The notes beneath the pieces are model-generated. The model worked only from the letters and a program-made list of their open reading frames with translations. It searched no databases and had not been told where the DNA came from. This document shows positions 23,958-32,932 of a DNA stretch of 40,457 bases, one piece after another. Source of the DNA: a bacterium (lineage in GTDB: Bacteria > JAJVIF01 > JAGGVT01); contig JAGGVT010000172.1 of assembly GCA_021157815.1 (NCBI GenBank), positions 1 to 40,457 of the forward strand. The letters run 5' to 3'. Position 1 is the stretch's first letter. Each line of letters opens with the position of its first letter. A program made the position numbers and the translations under genes.

Positions 23958-25028
23958 TTACGGTTCTTTTGGACCCCTGTCAAGAAATGGAAATTCTTTG
24001 ATTACCGCCGGATGGCTCATGAAATCCGCCAGGGCTTCCTCCCATGGCCGCAACGGCGGGAATCCTCTTAACTGCCAGTAAAACGAATCGAGGACTGAAT
24101 ACGCCGGACGTTTTGCCGGTGTGGGATATTCCTCAGTTGTCAAAGCGTTTACTTTCGTTTCGCGATTGGCTATTTCGAATATTTTCCTTGTGAATCTGCA
24201 CCATGTCGTTGGTTCGGGATTGCTTATGTGATATGTGCCGTAAAACGGTGTGTTTATCAGTTGAACGACAGCCTGCGCAAGGTCGCTTGCGTACGTCGGC
24301 CTGCCCCATTGGTCATCGACAACGCCGATTTCCTTTTTTTCGGCGGACAGTCTCAGCATCGTTTTCACAAAATTGTTTCCTTGCGCTCCGAACAGCCACG
24401 ATGTCCTGATAATGAAATGTTTGCTGATAAGATGCCTTACAATCTGTTCGCCCATCAGTTTTGATTCGCCATAGACATTCAACGGTCGAGTCTGATTATA
24501 TTCACGGTACGGTTTATCAGAGCAGCCGTCGAATACATAATCAGTTGAGATATAAAGCATGATTGTGTCGAAATCCTGGCAGGCGATTGCGAGATTTTGA
24601 GTCCCGATTGCGTTAACCTTGAAAGCCTCCTCCTGATTCGTTTCACAAGAATCGACATTCGTAAACGCCGCCGCGTGGACAACTAAATCCGGCTGAAATA
24701 GCGTGAAATTGGCAAGGACATCATCGGGATTCGTGATATCCATTTCCTCAATATCCGTTGGCATGATATCGAAATCATTTTGAAGAAGGTCAACCAGTTC
24801 CACACCAAGCTGCCCTTTCGCTCCGGTAATTAGAACTTTGGGACGGGAATCCTGCTCCTTGAGAAAATTAATCTCATCAGGTTCGCTTTCATAGCCTATA
24901 TTCGCGGATGAGTCGCGGGATGATGACGGTCGTTCGAAAACATCATCTTCATCGCTAAAATTATCTTTTCCCGCTGAATGAAATGAATCGGTCACATGGC
25001 ACCTTTCGAGTGTATGGAAAGACTGCAT
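23958..25028 (-). CDS. rfbD: dTDP-4-dehydrorhamnose reductase with N-terminal extension
   Basis: The enzyme reduces dTDP-4-dehydro-L-rhamnose to dTDP-L-rhamnose with NAD(P)H, the last step in making a surface polysaccharide precursor. The Rossmann motif VLITGAKGQLG (65-75), DLVVHAAAFTNVDSCE, ISTDYVFDG (160-168) and the catalytic YGESK (Tyr186, Lys190) are intact, as are DDQWGRPTYASDLA and the C-terminal RPAYSVLDS. Residues 1-62 are an unusual polar, acidic, Ser-rich extension, probably disordered. ATG 25028 has no clear ribosome binding site; a GTG at codon 12 sits behind AAAGGTG and could be the true start, still leaving about 50 extra residues. The last codons (FLDRGPKEP) lie in a duplicated 40-bp sequence. 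No other rhamnose genes are adjacent. Confidence 0.88.
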   Translation of the reverse strand: MQSFHTLERCHVTDSFHSAGKDNFSDEDDVFERPSSSRDSSANIGYESEPDEINFLKEQDSRPKVLITGAKGQLGVELVDLLQNDFDIMPTDIEEMDITNPDDVLANFTLFQPDLVVHAAAFTNVDSCETNQEEAFKVNAIGTQNLAIACQDFDTIMLYISTDYVFDGCSDKPYREYNQTRPLNVYGESKLMGEQIVRHLISKHFIIRTSWLFGAQGNNFVKTMLRLSAEKKEIGVVDDQWGRPTYASDLAQAVVQLINTPFYGTYHISNPEPTTWCRFTRKIFEIANRETKVNALTTEEYPTPAKRPAYSVLDSFYWQLRGFPPLRPWEEALADFMSHPAVIKEFPFLDRGPKEP

Positions 25029-25123
25029 ACTGGATTAAAACTTTATTTTAACGAATATTGCTCTTCAGGGCAATGAAAAGAATTTTTAATGGGTTTTGGA
25101 AATCATCAACTACACATATCCTG

Positions 25124-25205
25124 TTTGTGCTGCAGGCATCCTGCCTGCATCTTGAGATGTAATATAATGTCTAAATATATGCAGGCAGGATGCCTGCAGC
25201 ACAAA
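25124..25205. repeat. Hairpin element with 27-bp perfect arms
   Basis: TTTGTGCTGCAGGCATCCTG... (25124-25150) is exactly complementary to 25179-25205, with a 28-base loop. The GCAGGCATCCTGCCTGC motif type is a common dispersed palindrome. It lies between the divergent rfbD and HD-domain genes; the rest of that 372-base gap shows no gene or clear promoter. Confidence 0.75.
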
Positions 25206-25400
25206 ATTAAGTGCTATTTCATTATACATGCCAAACATGGATTCTTCAAAAAGCGCCACGCTTTGCATTTTCATCGCTCAGATGATATAATTCCTCACTC
25301 TGATTTACAAATTATCCGATTTATCGGATAGTTTTTGTATGCGTTTTTACCCCGTGGGACGGGGATTTTTTAAGCCTTTAGTCAGTATGACGAGTGTGAA

Positions 25401-26129
25401 ATGACTGTAACAAAAGTGCCGGATTTAACAACCGTAATGGATGACAGCAGGGTCAAGATTATGCTTGAGGCGGCTGATCGCCAGATGGAAGAGCTGGGCT
25501 ATACTGAGCACGGCGTCCGTCACGCTTTGATTGTCGCAACAAGGGCAAAGGAAATCCTGACTGAGTTCGGGTTTTCACAAAGACAGTCGGAACTTGCCGC
25601 GATAGCCGGATATCTTCATGATGTCGGCAATCTTGTTTCAAGGATTAATCACGCTCATTCCTCCACCTTTATTATCTATCCGGTACTGATAGATCTGGGT
25701 TTTGATTACGATGAGACATTTCAAATCATGGGGACAATAGCGAGCCATGAGGACGAGGACGGCATCCCTACAAATCCCATGGATGCGTCGGTTGTTATCG
25801 CTGACAAATCGGATGTTCATCGAAGCAGGGTCAGGGAATGGGACCCTCTGACAAAGGATATCCACGACAGGGTGAATCTTGCGGCGACATCGGCAAAACT
25901 GGTTTCAGACAAGAATGCGATGAGCATTACGCTGGATATTACCATTGATACATCGATTTCATCTGTCATGGAATACCTTCACATTTTCCTTGGCAGAATG
26001 GATATGTGCCTGAGCGCGGGGAAGCTGCTGAATGCGCAGTTCCAGCTTATTATTAACGGCGTTAAGATGTATAAGGAAGAAGTATTTACGGATTTGTCAA
26101 CCGAGGATAAAGAGAATTCGGTTTCATAG
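25401..26129 (+). CDS. HD-domain phosphohydrolase
   Basis: The 242-residue cytoplasmic protein carries a complete HD metal site: EHGVRHALIV (His37/His41), the paired GYLHDVGN (His73, Asp74), NHAHSS (His84/His86), IASHEDED (His116) and VVIADKSD (Asp135). The order and spacing match metal-dependent HD phosphohydrolases with extra histidines. The substrate cannot be told from sequence; candidates are nucleotides or phosphorylated signalling compounds. It ends with a C-terminal helical/beta extension (SITLDITIDTSISSVMEYLH, LLNAQFQLIINGVKMYKEEV). It lies 57 bases upstream of secD on the same strand and probably shares its transcript, a pairing I regard as meaningful but unexplained. Confidence 0.85.
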   Translation: MTVTKVPDLTTVMDDSRVKIMLEAADRQMEELGYTEHGVRHALIVATRAKEILTEFGFSQRQSELAAIAGYLHDVGNLVSRINHAHSSTFIIYPVLIDLGFDYDETFQIMGTIASHEDEDGIPTNPMDASVVIADKSDVHRSRVREWDPLTKDIHDRVNLAATSAKLVSDKNAMSITLDITIDTSISSVMEYLHIFLGRMDMCLSAGKLLNAQFQLIINGVKMYKEEVFTDLSTEDKENSVS

Positions 26130-26186
26130 ATATTGTTCTAATTAGTTGATAATTATACACAGGGAAGATATTCCCGGAGGCATATA

Positions 26187-27683
26187 GTGAGTGCAGCGAA
26201 ACGAAGATACTGGTTTTGGGTGTTAATAATCCTGGTAGCGCTTTTCTGTGTTGTGGTTCCGGGTGTGCGCTACAAGAACGAAACCAACAAACTTCAAAGT
26301 CAGGTTAAAGCTGGCCTGATAACAGAGGATGAGGCGAAAGCGTCATTTATAAAACTGGGACTTGACCTTGCTGGTGGAGTTGACTTGCTTTATCAGGCTG
26401 ACCCGCCGCCGGGCAGTGATACTGTCACGCAGGACCAGATGAATGGCATTGTCGAGACAATTCGACGGCGTATCGACCCGGAGGGTATCAAGGAAGCCGT
26501 TGTCCAGCAGATTGGCGATACGCGCTTGAATATTCAGGTTCCTGGTGAGACTGATCCCGAACGCATCAAGAAACTCATTGGCAAAACAGCGCTTTTACTG
26601 TTCATCGATGCTCAAGAGGAACCATGGCATGAGGGGGATAATGTTATTGTTCTTCGCGAGGGTGAGGAAACCCCAGAGGATGTGGATGCTGAAACTACTG
26701 ACGGTGATGAACTGACCGGGGATGAAACTGAAACTAATGCTGAGGATGTGGCTGCTGATGAGGAAACCCCACCACAACGCGAATCCGTTACTCGATATGT
26801 CGAAAAAGATAAGGTAATACTTGAGGGTTCGATGTTGAAATCCGCCACAATTGGAATTGGCCAGTATGGTGGTTATCAGATTAACATCGAGTTTGACCGT
26901 CCGGGTGGACGCATTTTTGCCGAGTACACTGCGCATAATGTCGGGCGATACCTTGCTATTGTCCTTGATAACAAAGTCTTGTCATGCCCGGTTATCAACA
27001 GCATGATTCCGCATGGAAGAGGATACATTTCCGGTGATTTCTCGGCTATGGAAGCGCAAGACCTATCAACGCTTTTGCAGTCCGGTTCACTGCCGGTTCC
27101 ACTCTCCATTCTGCAAAGCAGAGCTGTGGGACCCAGTCTCGGAAAGGAATCAATCGATTTATCAATTAAAGCGGCAATGATCGGACTTATTTTTCTAATG
27201 ATTTTCATGATTTTCTATTACAGGCTTGTGGGAATAATGGCTGACCTGGCTCTTATCTTCTACGCTTTTGTTTTCGTTGGACTTGTAAGCGCGTTTGGAA
27301 TAACTCTGACTCTTCCCGGAATCGCCGGATTTATCCTGTCGCTGGGAATGGCGGTTGACGCTAATGTAATTATCTTCGAGCGCATAAAAGAGGAGTTGAA
27401 TTACGGCAAGACATATCGAGCCGCTATTGAAGCCGGATTCGTTCGTGCCTGGCCCGCGATTCTTGACGCAAACGTAACTACTCTTATTACCGGACTTGTC
27501 CTCTACATGATGGGCAGCGGTACAATCAAGGGATTCGCGGTTACTCTCAACCTGGGAATTCTGGTCAGCATGTTCAGCGCGCTTATTGTTACAAGAAGTC
27601 TGATTTACATCTGGAGCGGAACGAAAGCAATACAGAAACCGTTCCTGTTCGGTTATGGCGTGCATGGCGGTGAAAGCGACTAA
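26187..27683 (+). CDS. secD: Protein translocase subunit SecD
   Basis: SecD works with SecF and SecYEG, using the proton gradient to pull exported proteins across the inner membrane. The 498-residue protein starts at GTG 26187 behind CCGGAGG. It has one N-terminal TM helix, the family motif GLDLAGGVDLLYQ (58-70), IRRRIDPEGIKEA in the P1 head, then five C-terminal TM helices with LGMAVDANVIIFERIKEE and the conserved AILDANVTTLITG. Unusual is an insertion of about 40 residues (158-200) made almost wholly of Asp, Glu, Thr and Ala inside the periplasmic domain. It is followed by a palindrome and a REP element before secF. Confidence 0.95.
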   Translation: MSAAKRRYWFWVLIILVALFCVVVPGVRYKNETNKLQSQVKAGLITEDEAKASFIKLGLDLAGGVDLLYQADPPPGSDTVTQDQMNGIVETIRRRIDPEGIKEAVVQQIGDTRLNIQVPGETDPERIKKLIGKTALLLFIDAQEEPWHEGDNVIVLREGEETPEDVDAETTDGDELTGDETETNAEDVAADEETPPQRESVTRYVEKDKVILEGSMLKSATIGIGQYGGYQINIEFDRPGGRIFAEYTAHNVGRYLAIVLDNKVLSCPVINSMIPHGRGYISGDFSAMEAQDLSTLLQSGSLPVPLSILQSRAVGPSLGKESIDLSIKAAMIGLIFLMIFMIFYYRLVGIMADLALIFYAFVFVGLVSAFGITLTLPGIAGFILSLGMAVDANVIIFERIKEELNYGKTYRAAIEAGFVRAWPAILDANVTTLITGLVLYMMGSGTIKGFAVTLNLGILVSMFSALIVTRSLIYIWSGTKAIQKPFLFGYGVHGGESD

Positions 27684-27689
27684 TGCATA

Positions 27690-27711
27690 ACAAGGGGCTT
27701 AAGCCCCTTGT
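27690..27711. terminator. Perfect 22-bp palindrome after secD
   Basis: ACAAGGGGCTTAAGCCCCTTGT is fully self-complementary and sits 7 bases after the secD stop. It is followed by a T-rich stretch. It could slow or partly end transcription or protect the secD 3' end. Confidence 0.5.
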
Positions 27712-27742
27712 CTGATTTCTTATTTTAAATAATGTGAAGCAT

Positions 27743-27804
27743 GTAACCCGGGAACCCTTTCCCGGGGTATGGCAGGAACCCCCGGCGAGGGGACGCCGGG
27801 TTAC
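27743..27804. repeat. GTAACCCGG...CCGGGTTAC REP element between secD and secF
   Basis: GTAACCCGGGAACCCTTTCC (from 27743) and GGCGAGGGGACGCCGGGTTA (27784-27803) form the two halves of the element, closely matching 19068-19120. Its right half adds spurious codons (AGTPGEGTPGY) in front of the real secF start. Confidence 0.75.
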
Positions 27805-27858
27805 AATTATAAATATAGTGTAATACATGCAAAATGCATGTTCGTGGAGAATTCACAA

Positions 27859-28917
27859 ATGAATATCGATGAAATGAAATTCGACATAGTTGGTAACCGC
27901 AGGATATGGTTCACGATATCAGCCGTGATAATCATTCTGGGAATCATTTTCATGATAAGGAATGTGGCGACTGACCCGGTCAACCATTCACCGCTCAGGC
28001 TTGGCATTGATTTCGCTGGTGGCGCGATTATCCAGCTTCAATTCAACAAGAATGAAGCTGATATGAGCAAAATAGGCAGCGAGCAAATTTTCAAAATCGT
28101 TGACTCGATTACCAAAAAATCGCCTCAGATTCAGATAACTGATAATCTGGAAGGCAAGCTTGTTCATATTCGAGCTGACCATTCGCTGATAGTCGAAGAA
28201 AACCGCAAACATCTTAGTGAAATACTAACAAGCGAAATTGGCGCACACACTGAGGTCATGAGCGAGGAAATAACACCGGTTATTTCTCATGAATTGATTG
28301 CGCTTGCGTTAAGGGCGTTGTTCATCGGATCCCTGCTGATTCTACTGTACGTTACACTTCGAATGAGCTTCGATTTCGCGCTTTTTGCTGTAGCGGCATT
28401 GATCCACGACCTTTTGGTTTTGATGGGTATTTTCGCGATTATGCAGATTGAGATTAATTCATATTTCGTTGCCGCCGCGCTGACCGTTGTCGGATATTCA
28501 ATCAACGATACGATAGTCATCTATGACAGAATACGGGAGAATTCGAAAATTCACCGCGCGCAGCCGTTTGACAAGGTTGTTAACCTATCGCTGCTCCAGA
28601 CAATCGCGCGGTCAATAAACACATCTGTTACAACGCTGTTCACAATTCTGGCGCTGTATTTCTTCGGTGGAGCGTCAATCAAGGATTTCACTTTCGCTCT
28701 TGCAATCGGAGTTCTGACAGGATCATATTCATCCATATTCACAGCCTCACAGATGCTTGTCAGTTACAGATTATTCAAGGCGAAAGGCCGTATGATTAAA
28801 GCTGAGGAAACCCTGAAACCCGAGGATTTCGAGGAAAAAGACACCATTGATGCGGGATCTCAGGTTTACAAACAGCAAAGCACAGCCGCGAAGAAAAAAC
28901 GCAAACGTCGTTATTGA
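27859..28917 (+). CDS. secF: Protein translocase subunit SecF
   Basis: SecF is the partner of SecD in the accessory export complex of the inner membrane. ATG 27859 is chosen because GGAGA lies 8 bases upstream and the protein then begins MNIDEMKFDIVGNRRIWFTI, ahead of the first TM helix; the open frame reaches back to 27769 but only through a REP element. The 352-residue product shows LRLGIDFAGGAIIQLQF, the conserved VVGYSINDTIVIYDRIREN in the TM4-TM5 region, and SINTSVTTLFTILALY, followed by a basic cytoplasmic tail (AAKKKRKRRY). It lies 175 bases after secD, a larger gap than usual because of the repeat insertion. Confidence 0.94.
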   Translation: MNIDEMKFDIVGNRRIWFTISAVIIILGIIFMIRNVATDPVNHSPLRLGIDFAGGAIIQLQFNKNEADMSKIGSEQIFKIVDSITKKSPQIQITDNLEGKLVHIRADHSLIVEENRKHLSEILTSEIGAHTEVMSEEITPVISHELIALALRALFIGSLLILLYVTLRMSFDFALFAVAALIHDLLVLMGIFAIMQIEINSYFVAAALTVVGYSINDTIVIYDRIRENSKIHRAQPFDKVVNLSLLQTIARSINTSVTTLFTILALYFFGGASIKDFTFALAIGVLTGSYSSIFTASQMLVSYRLFKAKGRMIKAEETLKPEDFEEKDTIDAGSQVYKQQSTAAKKKRKRRY

Positions 28918-28923
28918 TTTTGG

Positions 28924-29775
28924 TTACTTCACTGATTTCATGACCTTTTCAGCAAGTTCATTTTCAGCTTTTAAAGGCTTGAATCCTGTTCCGCCGTCGT
29001 GTACTTCATCGAAAGGCCTGAAAATGAATATTGCATGCTGACTGTCAAGTGCAACGTCAATTCGATATCGATAATCTTCGATAGGAGTAATTTCAATATT
29101 TTCTGGCTCCACAGTGTAGTTCATTTTTGTGATTGCCTGCTCAACAGTGCATTTGTTTTTCCATGTGAAAGATAAAAAATTATCTATGATTTTATTTCTT
29201 ATCCATTCATCTGTCATTTGGCGCATTTCATCAAGTGGTATATTAGCGATTTTACCTTCTATCGACGTGAACATTGTTACTTCTTTTCCAGCGGGAATGG
29301 TTATCTTCTTCCCTTTTATAGCACCACCCCATAAAATGCCAAAAGCTGCAATTCCAAGAATAGTCTTTCCTGCTTTAGATCCTTGAGTTTTTCCAAATTC
29401 TTCAGCAAGTGAAATAGGCATCCCATAAGGAGGGGCAATACTAAATACTTCGATTTCCAGAGAACCGCTTCTACCCCAGCTCTTTCCTGCTTTGGCTTTT
29501 GTTATGCGACCAAAAACAGGTGTGTTTTTAACAAGGTACGTTTGACCCATCAACACAAGGTCTTCTTTGAGGAGGAACAGAATTTCATCACCGACAGCGT
29601 TGCGCTGAGAGTAAATCTCCTCAACCAGCACGAGTTCCAACGGTGTGCCGGCGGGTAGTATCAGGTCTTGTTTTTCAGGTGCTGGTGGTGCTATTTCATC
29701 GGCATTAACAAATGTTGCCGATTGGCAGAATGATATAGTTATAAATAGAAACATTATTACTAAGTTTTTATACAT
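28924..29775 (-). CDS. Exported beta-rich protein, unknown function
   Basis: The 283-residue protein has a Sec signal peptide (hydrophobic 5-20, probable cleavage around NADE at 25-28). The mature N-terminus (about 36-150) follows a pattern I have seen in envelope proteins of several phyla: ILPAGTPLELVLVEEIYSQ...VGDEILFLLKEDLVLMG...VKNTPVFGRITKAKAG...SGSLEIEVFSI. This suggests a small beta-barrel-like domain. A short hydrophobic Gly-rich stretch (TILGIAAFGILWGG, about 153-166) and a helical C-terminal part with VDVALDSQHAIFIFRP follow. No catalytic motif is visible. It converges with secF, with only 6 bases between stops. Confidence 0.7.
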   Translation of the reverse strand: MYKNLVIMFLFITISFCQSATFVNADEIAPPAPEKQDLILPAGTPLELVLVEEIYSQRNAVGDEILFLLKEDLVLMGQTYLVKNTPVFGRITKAKAGKSWGRSGSLEIEVFSIAPPYGMPISLAEEFGKTQGSKAGKTILGIAAFGILWGGAIKGKKITIPAGKEVTMFTSIEGKIANIPLDEMRQMTDEWIRNKIIDNFLSFTWKNKCTVEQAITKMNYTVEPENIEITPIEDYRYRIDVALDSQHAIFIFRPFDEVHDGGTGFKPLKAENELAEKVMKSVK

Positions 29776-29861
29776 AATAATTCACCTCATGTGGATTCAA
29801 ATAACATTATAGTAACTTGGCATTTTGTTTGCCAAACTAACGAATAAATGCCATAGGGTTC

Positions 29862-30341
29862 TTATTTAGAAAAATTTCCCGAGTAATTGACAGATCCCGA
29901 CATTGTGCCACAATAATCACTATTAGCATCTACGACACCTGTGCCTGTTGTATTTCCATAAGTGGAACCAGGAGTTAAACTGACTCTTAACTGTATCTGC
30001 ACAGTTAAGATTATATTCCCGCAATCGTAAGTCCAAGAAAATAAGGTTTCATTCTGCTGTAGTGTCAATGTTTTACCATCATAGCTCCAAGAGACAAGCT
30101 CACCATTCAGAACTACTGTATTTGTAGTAATCGTACATATGTAAACTCCACTACCAGCTACTGGAATAGTTTCACCTGATCCAGATAATGAACCAGAACC
30201 ACTATATGTATATACCCAAGTACCCTCAAGCCCTGCAAGATTTCGGTCTCCGCTTGGTAAAGTTGGGGCGCCTCCACCACCGCCACAGCTTATTGATACA
30301 AACAACATTCCAGTTGCCAGAAGTAATAGAAGTCGTTTCAT
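29862..30341 (-). CDS. Small lipoprotein, paralogue of the gene at 37204
   Basis: The 159-residue product has a signal peptide ending SISC, a GGGGG linker, and a beta-rich domain opening with LAGLEGTWVYTYSGSGSL. It shares its layout with the plus-strand lipoprotein at 37204-37692: the LxGLEGTW motif, (L/V)SWSYDGKTLTLQ against LEWSYNGTTLYIQ, a Cys in YDCGN against QECGT, VQIQLRVSLTPG against VQLQINISPG, and a final YCGTMSG against ECGDSSG. The two conserved Cys residues may form a disulphide. This is the fold pattern of a lipocalin-like lipoprotein family, but that is a guess. GGAGG is near the ATG. Confidence 0.75.
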   Translation of the reverse strand: MKRLLLLLATGMLFVSISCGGGGGAPTLPSGDRNLAGLEGTWVYTYSGSGSLSGSGETIPVAGSGVYICTITTNTVVLNGELVSWSYDGKTLTLQQNETLFSWTYDCGNIILTVQIQLRVSLTPGSTYGNTTGTGVVDANSDYCGTMSGSVNYSGNFSK

Positions 30342-30754
30342 GACCTTCCTCCATTATTGGTAAGGATAAATGAATTTTGACAGATACAGTATATTACTTT
30401 CAAAATGGAATGCAAGTGTTTCGGGGTTGTTAATAAGTTTTATGGTAGGGGCAGGTCCCTGTGCCTGCCCTGAAGATTGGCATAAATAAAGGGCAACCAC
30501 AGAGAAAGTGTCACAGAATCCACATTTTCTGTCATCCTGAGTGAAGCGAAGGATCTATTCTTGACAATGCGAATTATTCTCATCAGGTTTAATCATCAAC
30601 ACCGCAACTTATAGATTCTTCGCTGCGCTCAGAATGACAAACTTTTTCGCTCATCAGGAGTTCTGAGACACTTTCCAGGGGGTTGCCCTTACAATCCTGA
30701 AGGAATCGACTTCTTTAACAAACCGGAACGGTTGTGTTCCCGGGAAATAAAATT
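30342..30754. repeat. Nested inverted-repeat element
   Basis: An outer pair, AAGGGCAACCACAGAGAAAG (from about 30489) and its partner ending TTGCCCTTAC near 30691 (partial match, both containing AAAGTGTC or its complement), encloses an inner pair, TGTCATCCTGAGTGAAGCGA (30530) and TCTTCGCTGCGCTCAGAATG (30617-30636). Upstream is a separate GGGGCAGG...CCTGCCC hairpin (30445-30471). No gene is seen in the gap. Confidence 0.65.
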
Positions 30755-32800
30755 CTAATCCCAGACTGTTACTTCCAAAACGCCTTCGTCCTCGATTACA
30801 TCATTCTCATGATCGACAAACTCACCGATTCGCACATGGTAGAAATATGTGTTCGGTGCGATATATGCCGGAATCCATTGTGTTAAATCGAATTCCATTG
30901 TTTCTAATGGATCGAGAGTGAAATCGATTGGATTCGCAACGAGGTATCCCGGAGGAATTACGGGACCGTAGAAACTTCCATTGGGCATTTCGAATGAAGC
31001 CCATATTTGAGTATCAATCGGTGTGTTGTCCAGGTTCTCAATTTTCAGGTGATAATTGAACGTACCGCCATCTGAATAGCGAATGTAATTTGGCAGATTA
31101 TAAGGCGCTATTTCGATTACAACTCCCTCGGTCTGCGGATTTGTTATTTCGGGAACGTCAAGGCTGTGCTTGGTCCAGAAGGCATCGTATATTTCATCGT
31201 AATGAGGGCATCCGTTTGTGATGTCATCATCGTCATCGTCGATGAGCAGGTAGTCCGCGGCTTTTTCAGGGAAATAGGTTGTGTTGAAATAATTCGAGAA
31301 ATGCCAGATATGATCTGTCAATTCGTTTCCTATATTTTCAGAAAGATTCCAGTTGGCGCCCGCAAGGATATTGCCCACGCAGTGGCTCTCGCCGTCACAT
31401 TCAGGCGCTGGCCAGTGGCGTTCATTGTCAGACACGCGCCTGTATGTGTCAGGCCCGTACAGGTCGGGACCAATCATGGGTTGTTGTGTGATTCGATTGG
31501 CGAGAGTATCCGCGCAGGCCTCATGGAGCGCCCCTCCGGGATAGCCAATGTATATTTTCGAAACGTAAATATGGCCATACTCGTGTTCGATAATCGTCGG
31601 GCTGTCGCCGGTATTGGTGCAGATATCCCACGGCTGGAAGAAATGGATGCTTGGGTCGCCGCCGACATAAGCGTAAGCAGTGCATTCGCCATACTTGTCA
31701 ACGAATGCAGGCAGCTGGAAATTCAGAAGGTCGAAATCAGGCTCAACTGACCAGAACCAGTCATGAGCAAGTGTTGCATATAAAAAAACATTCCTCTCGG
31801 CTGACAGGGAAAGCGTATCATCCAGCGCGGTTTCGCTGTAAACGCCGGCATCGTGCCAGTCCCAATAATTGAAGGGCGATGCTCCGCTGTCCCATGCGGG
31901 CTTTACATTTATCCACGGATTTACAAAAGTGAGGTTTCTCGCCCGTGTTTTTCTGTAGTAGTCGAATTCGAAAACGCCCATCATGTTTGTGTATGCTCTG
32001 CCGGAGTAGTAATGATCGTAGGAATAGAAATCAACCCGGACCCCATACATATCCACGACAACATTGTCATCCAATGGGCTGAACGGCTTAACCTCGCCGG
32101 TGATATGCCCGTCATGAATCCATCCAAATCTGTTCGGGTGAGTTTCAAGGATTTCGCCGTTTGACGCATCCACTAAAAATGAGGTGTTGTCGCGGTCGAT
32201 TCGCCATGCCGGAATCAAAGCGCCGTCTTTTGCGTAATAGTATTTCGCGGATGAAATGAACTTGCTTTCATCATGGGAATCAGTCATGGCTAAAGCCGTT
32301 GATTCATCAATCGACCATCCACTTGAAGGTGTGTAATCTCGCCAAGTGTTAGCGCCAAAAGAAACTAGTTTCCCGCTTCTGCCGTAGATAATCCGCACAA
32401 GCGAATTTTCAACTTCGACGCCGTTGTACTCCTGGCGATATATCGCGATTCTCATCCCGTCATGAATCTCATCCCGTTTGAGAATCAATTCAGAGGATGC
32501 CACGCCGAACAGTTCAGGATGATTATTGACAAATTCAAGCGGTTGACCCACTGTAACACCACGACCCAGCGCGCGCGTGACTCGACCGATTTCATCCATG
32601 TGGGCAATCCAGTTTTCGCCGCCAACATTGGCAGATGTATTCCAGAATGAATCCTCAACCGGTTTGACAGTAATTGAACGTTTTGATTGCTGCTTGTCAC
32701 CGGATGGCATAATCGGATTGATTGAATTTCCCGATGAACATGACAGAAATGCAAATGCGAATAAAAAGACAATAAGGATTGGAAGAGATTTTTTAATCAT
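30755..32800 (-). CDS. Zinc metalloprotease lipoprotein (thermolysin/fungalysin-like)
   Basis: ATG 32800 (GGGAG 6 bases upstream) gives 681 residues with a lipoprotein signal ending AFLSC (Cys21). Residues about 65-220 resemble a fungalysin/thermolysin propeptide plus PepSY-like region (VTVGQPLEFVNNHPELFGV, RIAIYRQEYNGVEVENSLVR, LVSFGANTWRDY). The catalytic domain has HEYGH (His406, Glu407, His410) and the downstream glutamate helix ALHEACADTLAN (Glu427, Asp431), the Gluzincin (M4/M36-like) arrangement. FVDKYGECTAYAYVGGD before HEYGH gives the usual edge strand. The C-terminal about 130 residues form a beta domain (EIAPYNLPNYIRYSDGGTFN). The substrate is not predictable; it is likely outside the cytoplasm. 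Confidence 0.88.
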   Translation of the reverse strand: MIKKSLPILIVFLFAFAFLSCSSGNSINPIMPSGDKQQSKRSITVKPVEDSFWNTSANVGGENWIAHMDEIGRVTRALGRGVTVGQPLEFVNNHPELFGVASSELILKRDEIHDGMRIAIYRQEYNGVEVENSLVRIIYGRSGKLVSFGANTWRDYTPSSGWSIDESTALAMTDSHDESKFISSAKYYYAKDGALIPAWRIDRDNTSFLVDASNGEILETHPNRFGWIHDGHITGEVKPFSPLDDNVVVDMYGVRVDFYSYDHYYSGRAYTNMMGVFEFDYYRKTRARNLTFVNPWINVKPAWDSGASPFNYWDWHDAGVYSETALDDTLSLSAERNVFLYATLAHDWFWSVEPDFDLLNFQLPAFVDKYGECTAYAYVGGDPSIHFFQPWDICTNTGDSPTIIEHEYGHIYVSKIYIGYPGGALHEACADTLANRITQQPMIGPDLYGPDTYRRVSDNERHWPAPECDGESHCVGNILAGANWNLSENIGNELTDHIWHFSNYFNTTYFPEKAADYLLIDDDDDDITNGCPHYDEIYDAFWTKHSLDVPEITNPQTEGVVIEIAPYNLPNYIRYSDGGTFNYHLKIENLDNTPIDTQIWASFEMPNGSFYGPVIPPGYLVANPIDFTLDPLETMEFDLTQWIPAYIAPNTYFYHVRIGEFVDHENDVIEDEGVLEVTVWD

Positions 32801-32932
32801 GGCCGGCTCCCTGAAAAGTGATGCGTTGACATTAATCCTCATAGTGAAATTATTAGTCAGCGAGGATATATGTATTACTAATATGTCATTTTACAAGGTT
32901 GGGGGTATTCAGGCAAGCTGGCATATCGAATC

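Noticed and set aside
27769-27858. Upstream extension of secF (MAGTPGEGTPGYNYKYSV)
   Set aside because: The added residues come from a REP element, and a proper ribosome binding site precedes ATG 27859.
31166-31750. 194-codon plus-strand frame opposite the metalloprotease gene
   Set aside because: It overlaps the well-supported protease catalytic region, and its composition reflects the complementary strand.
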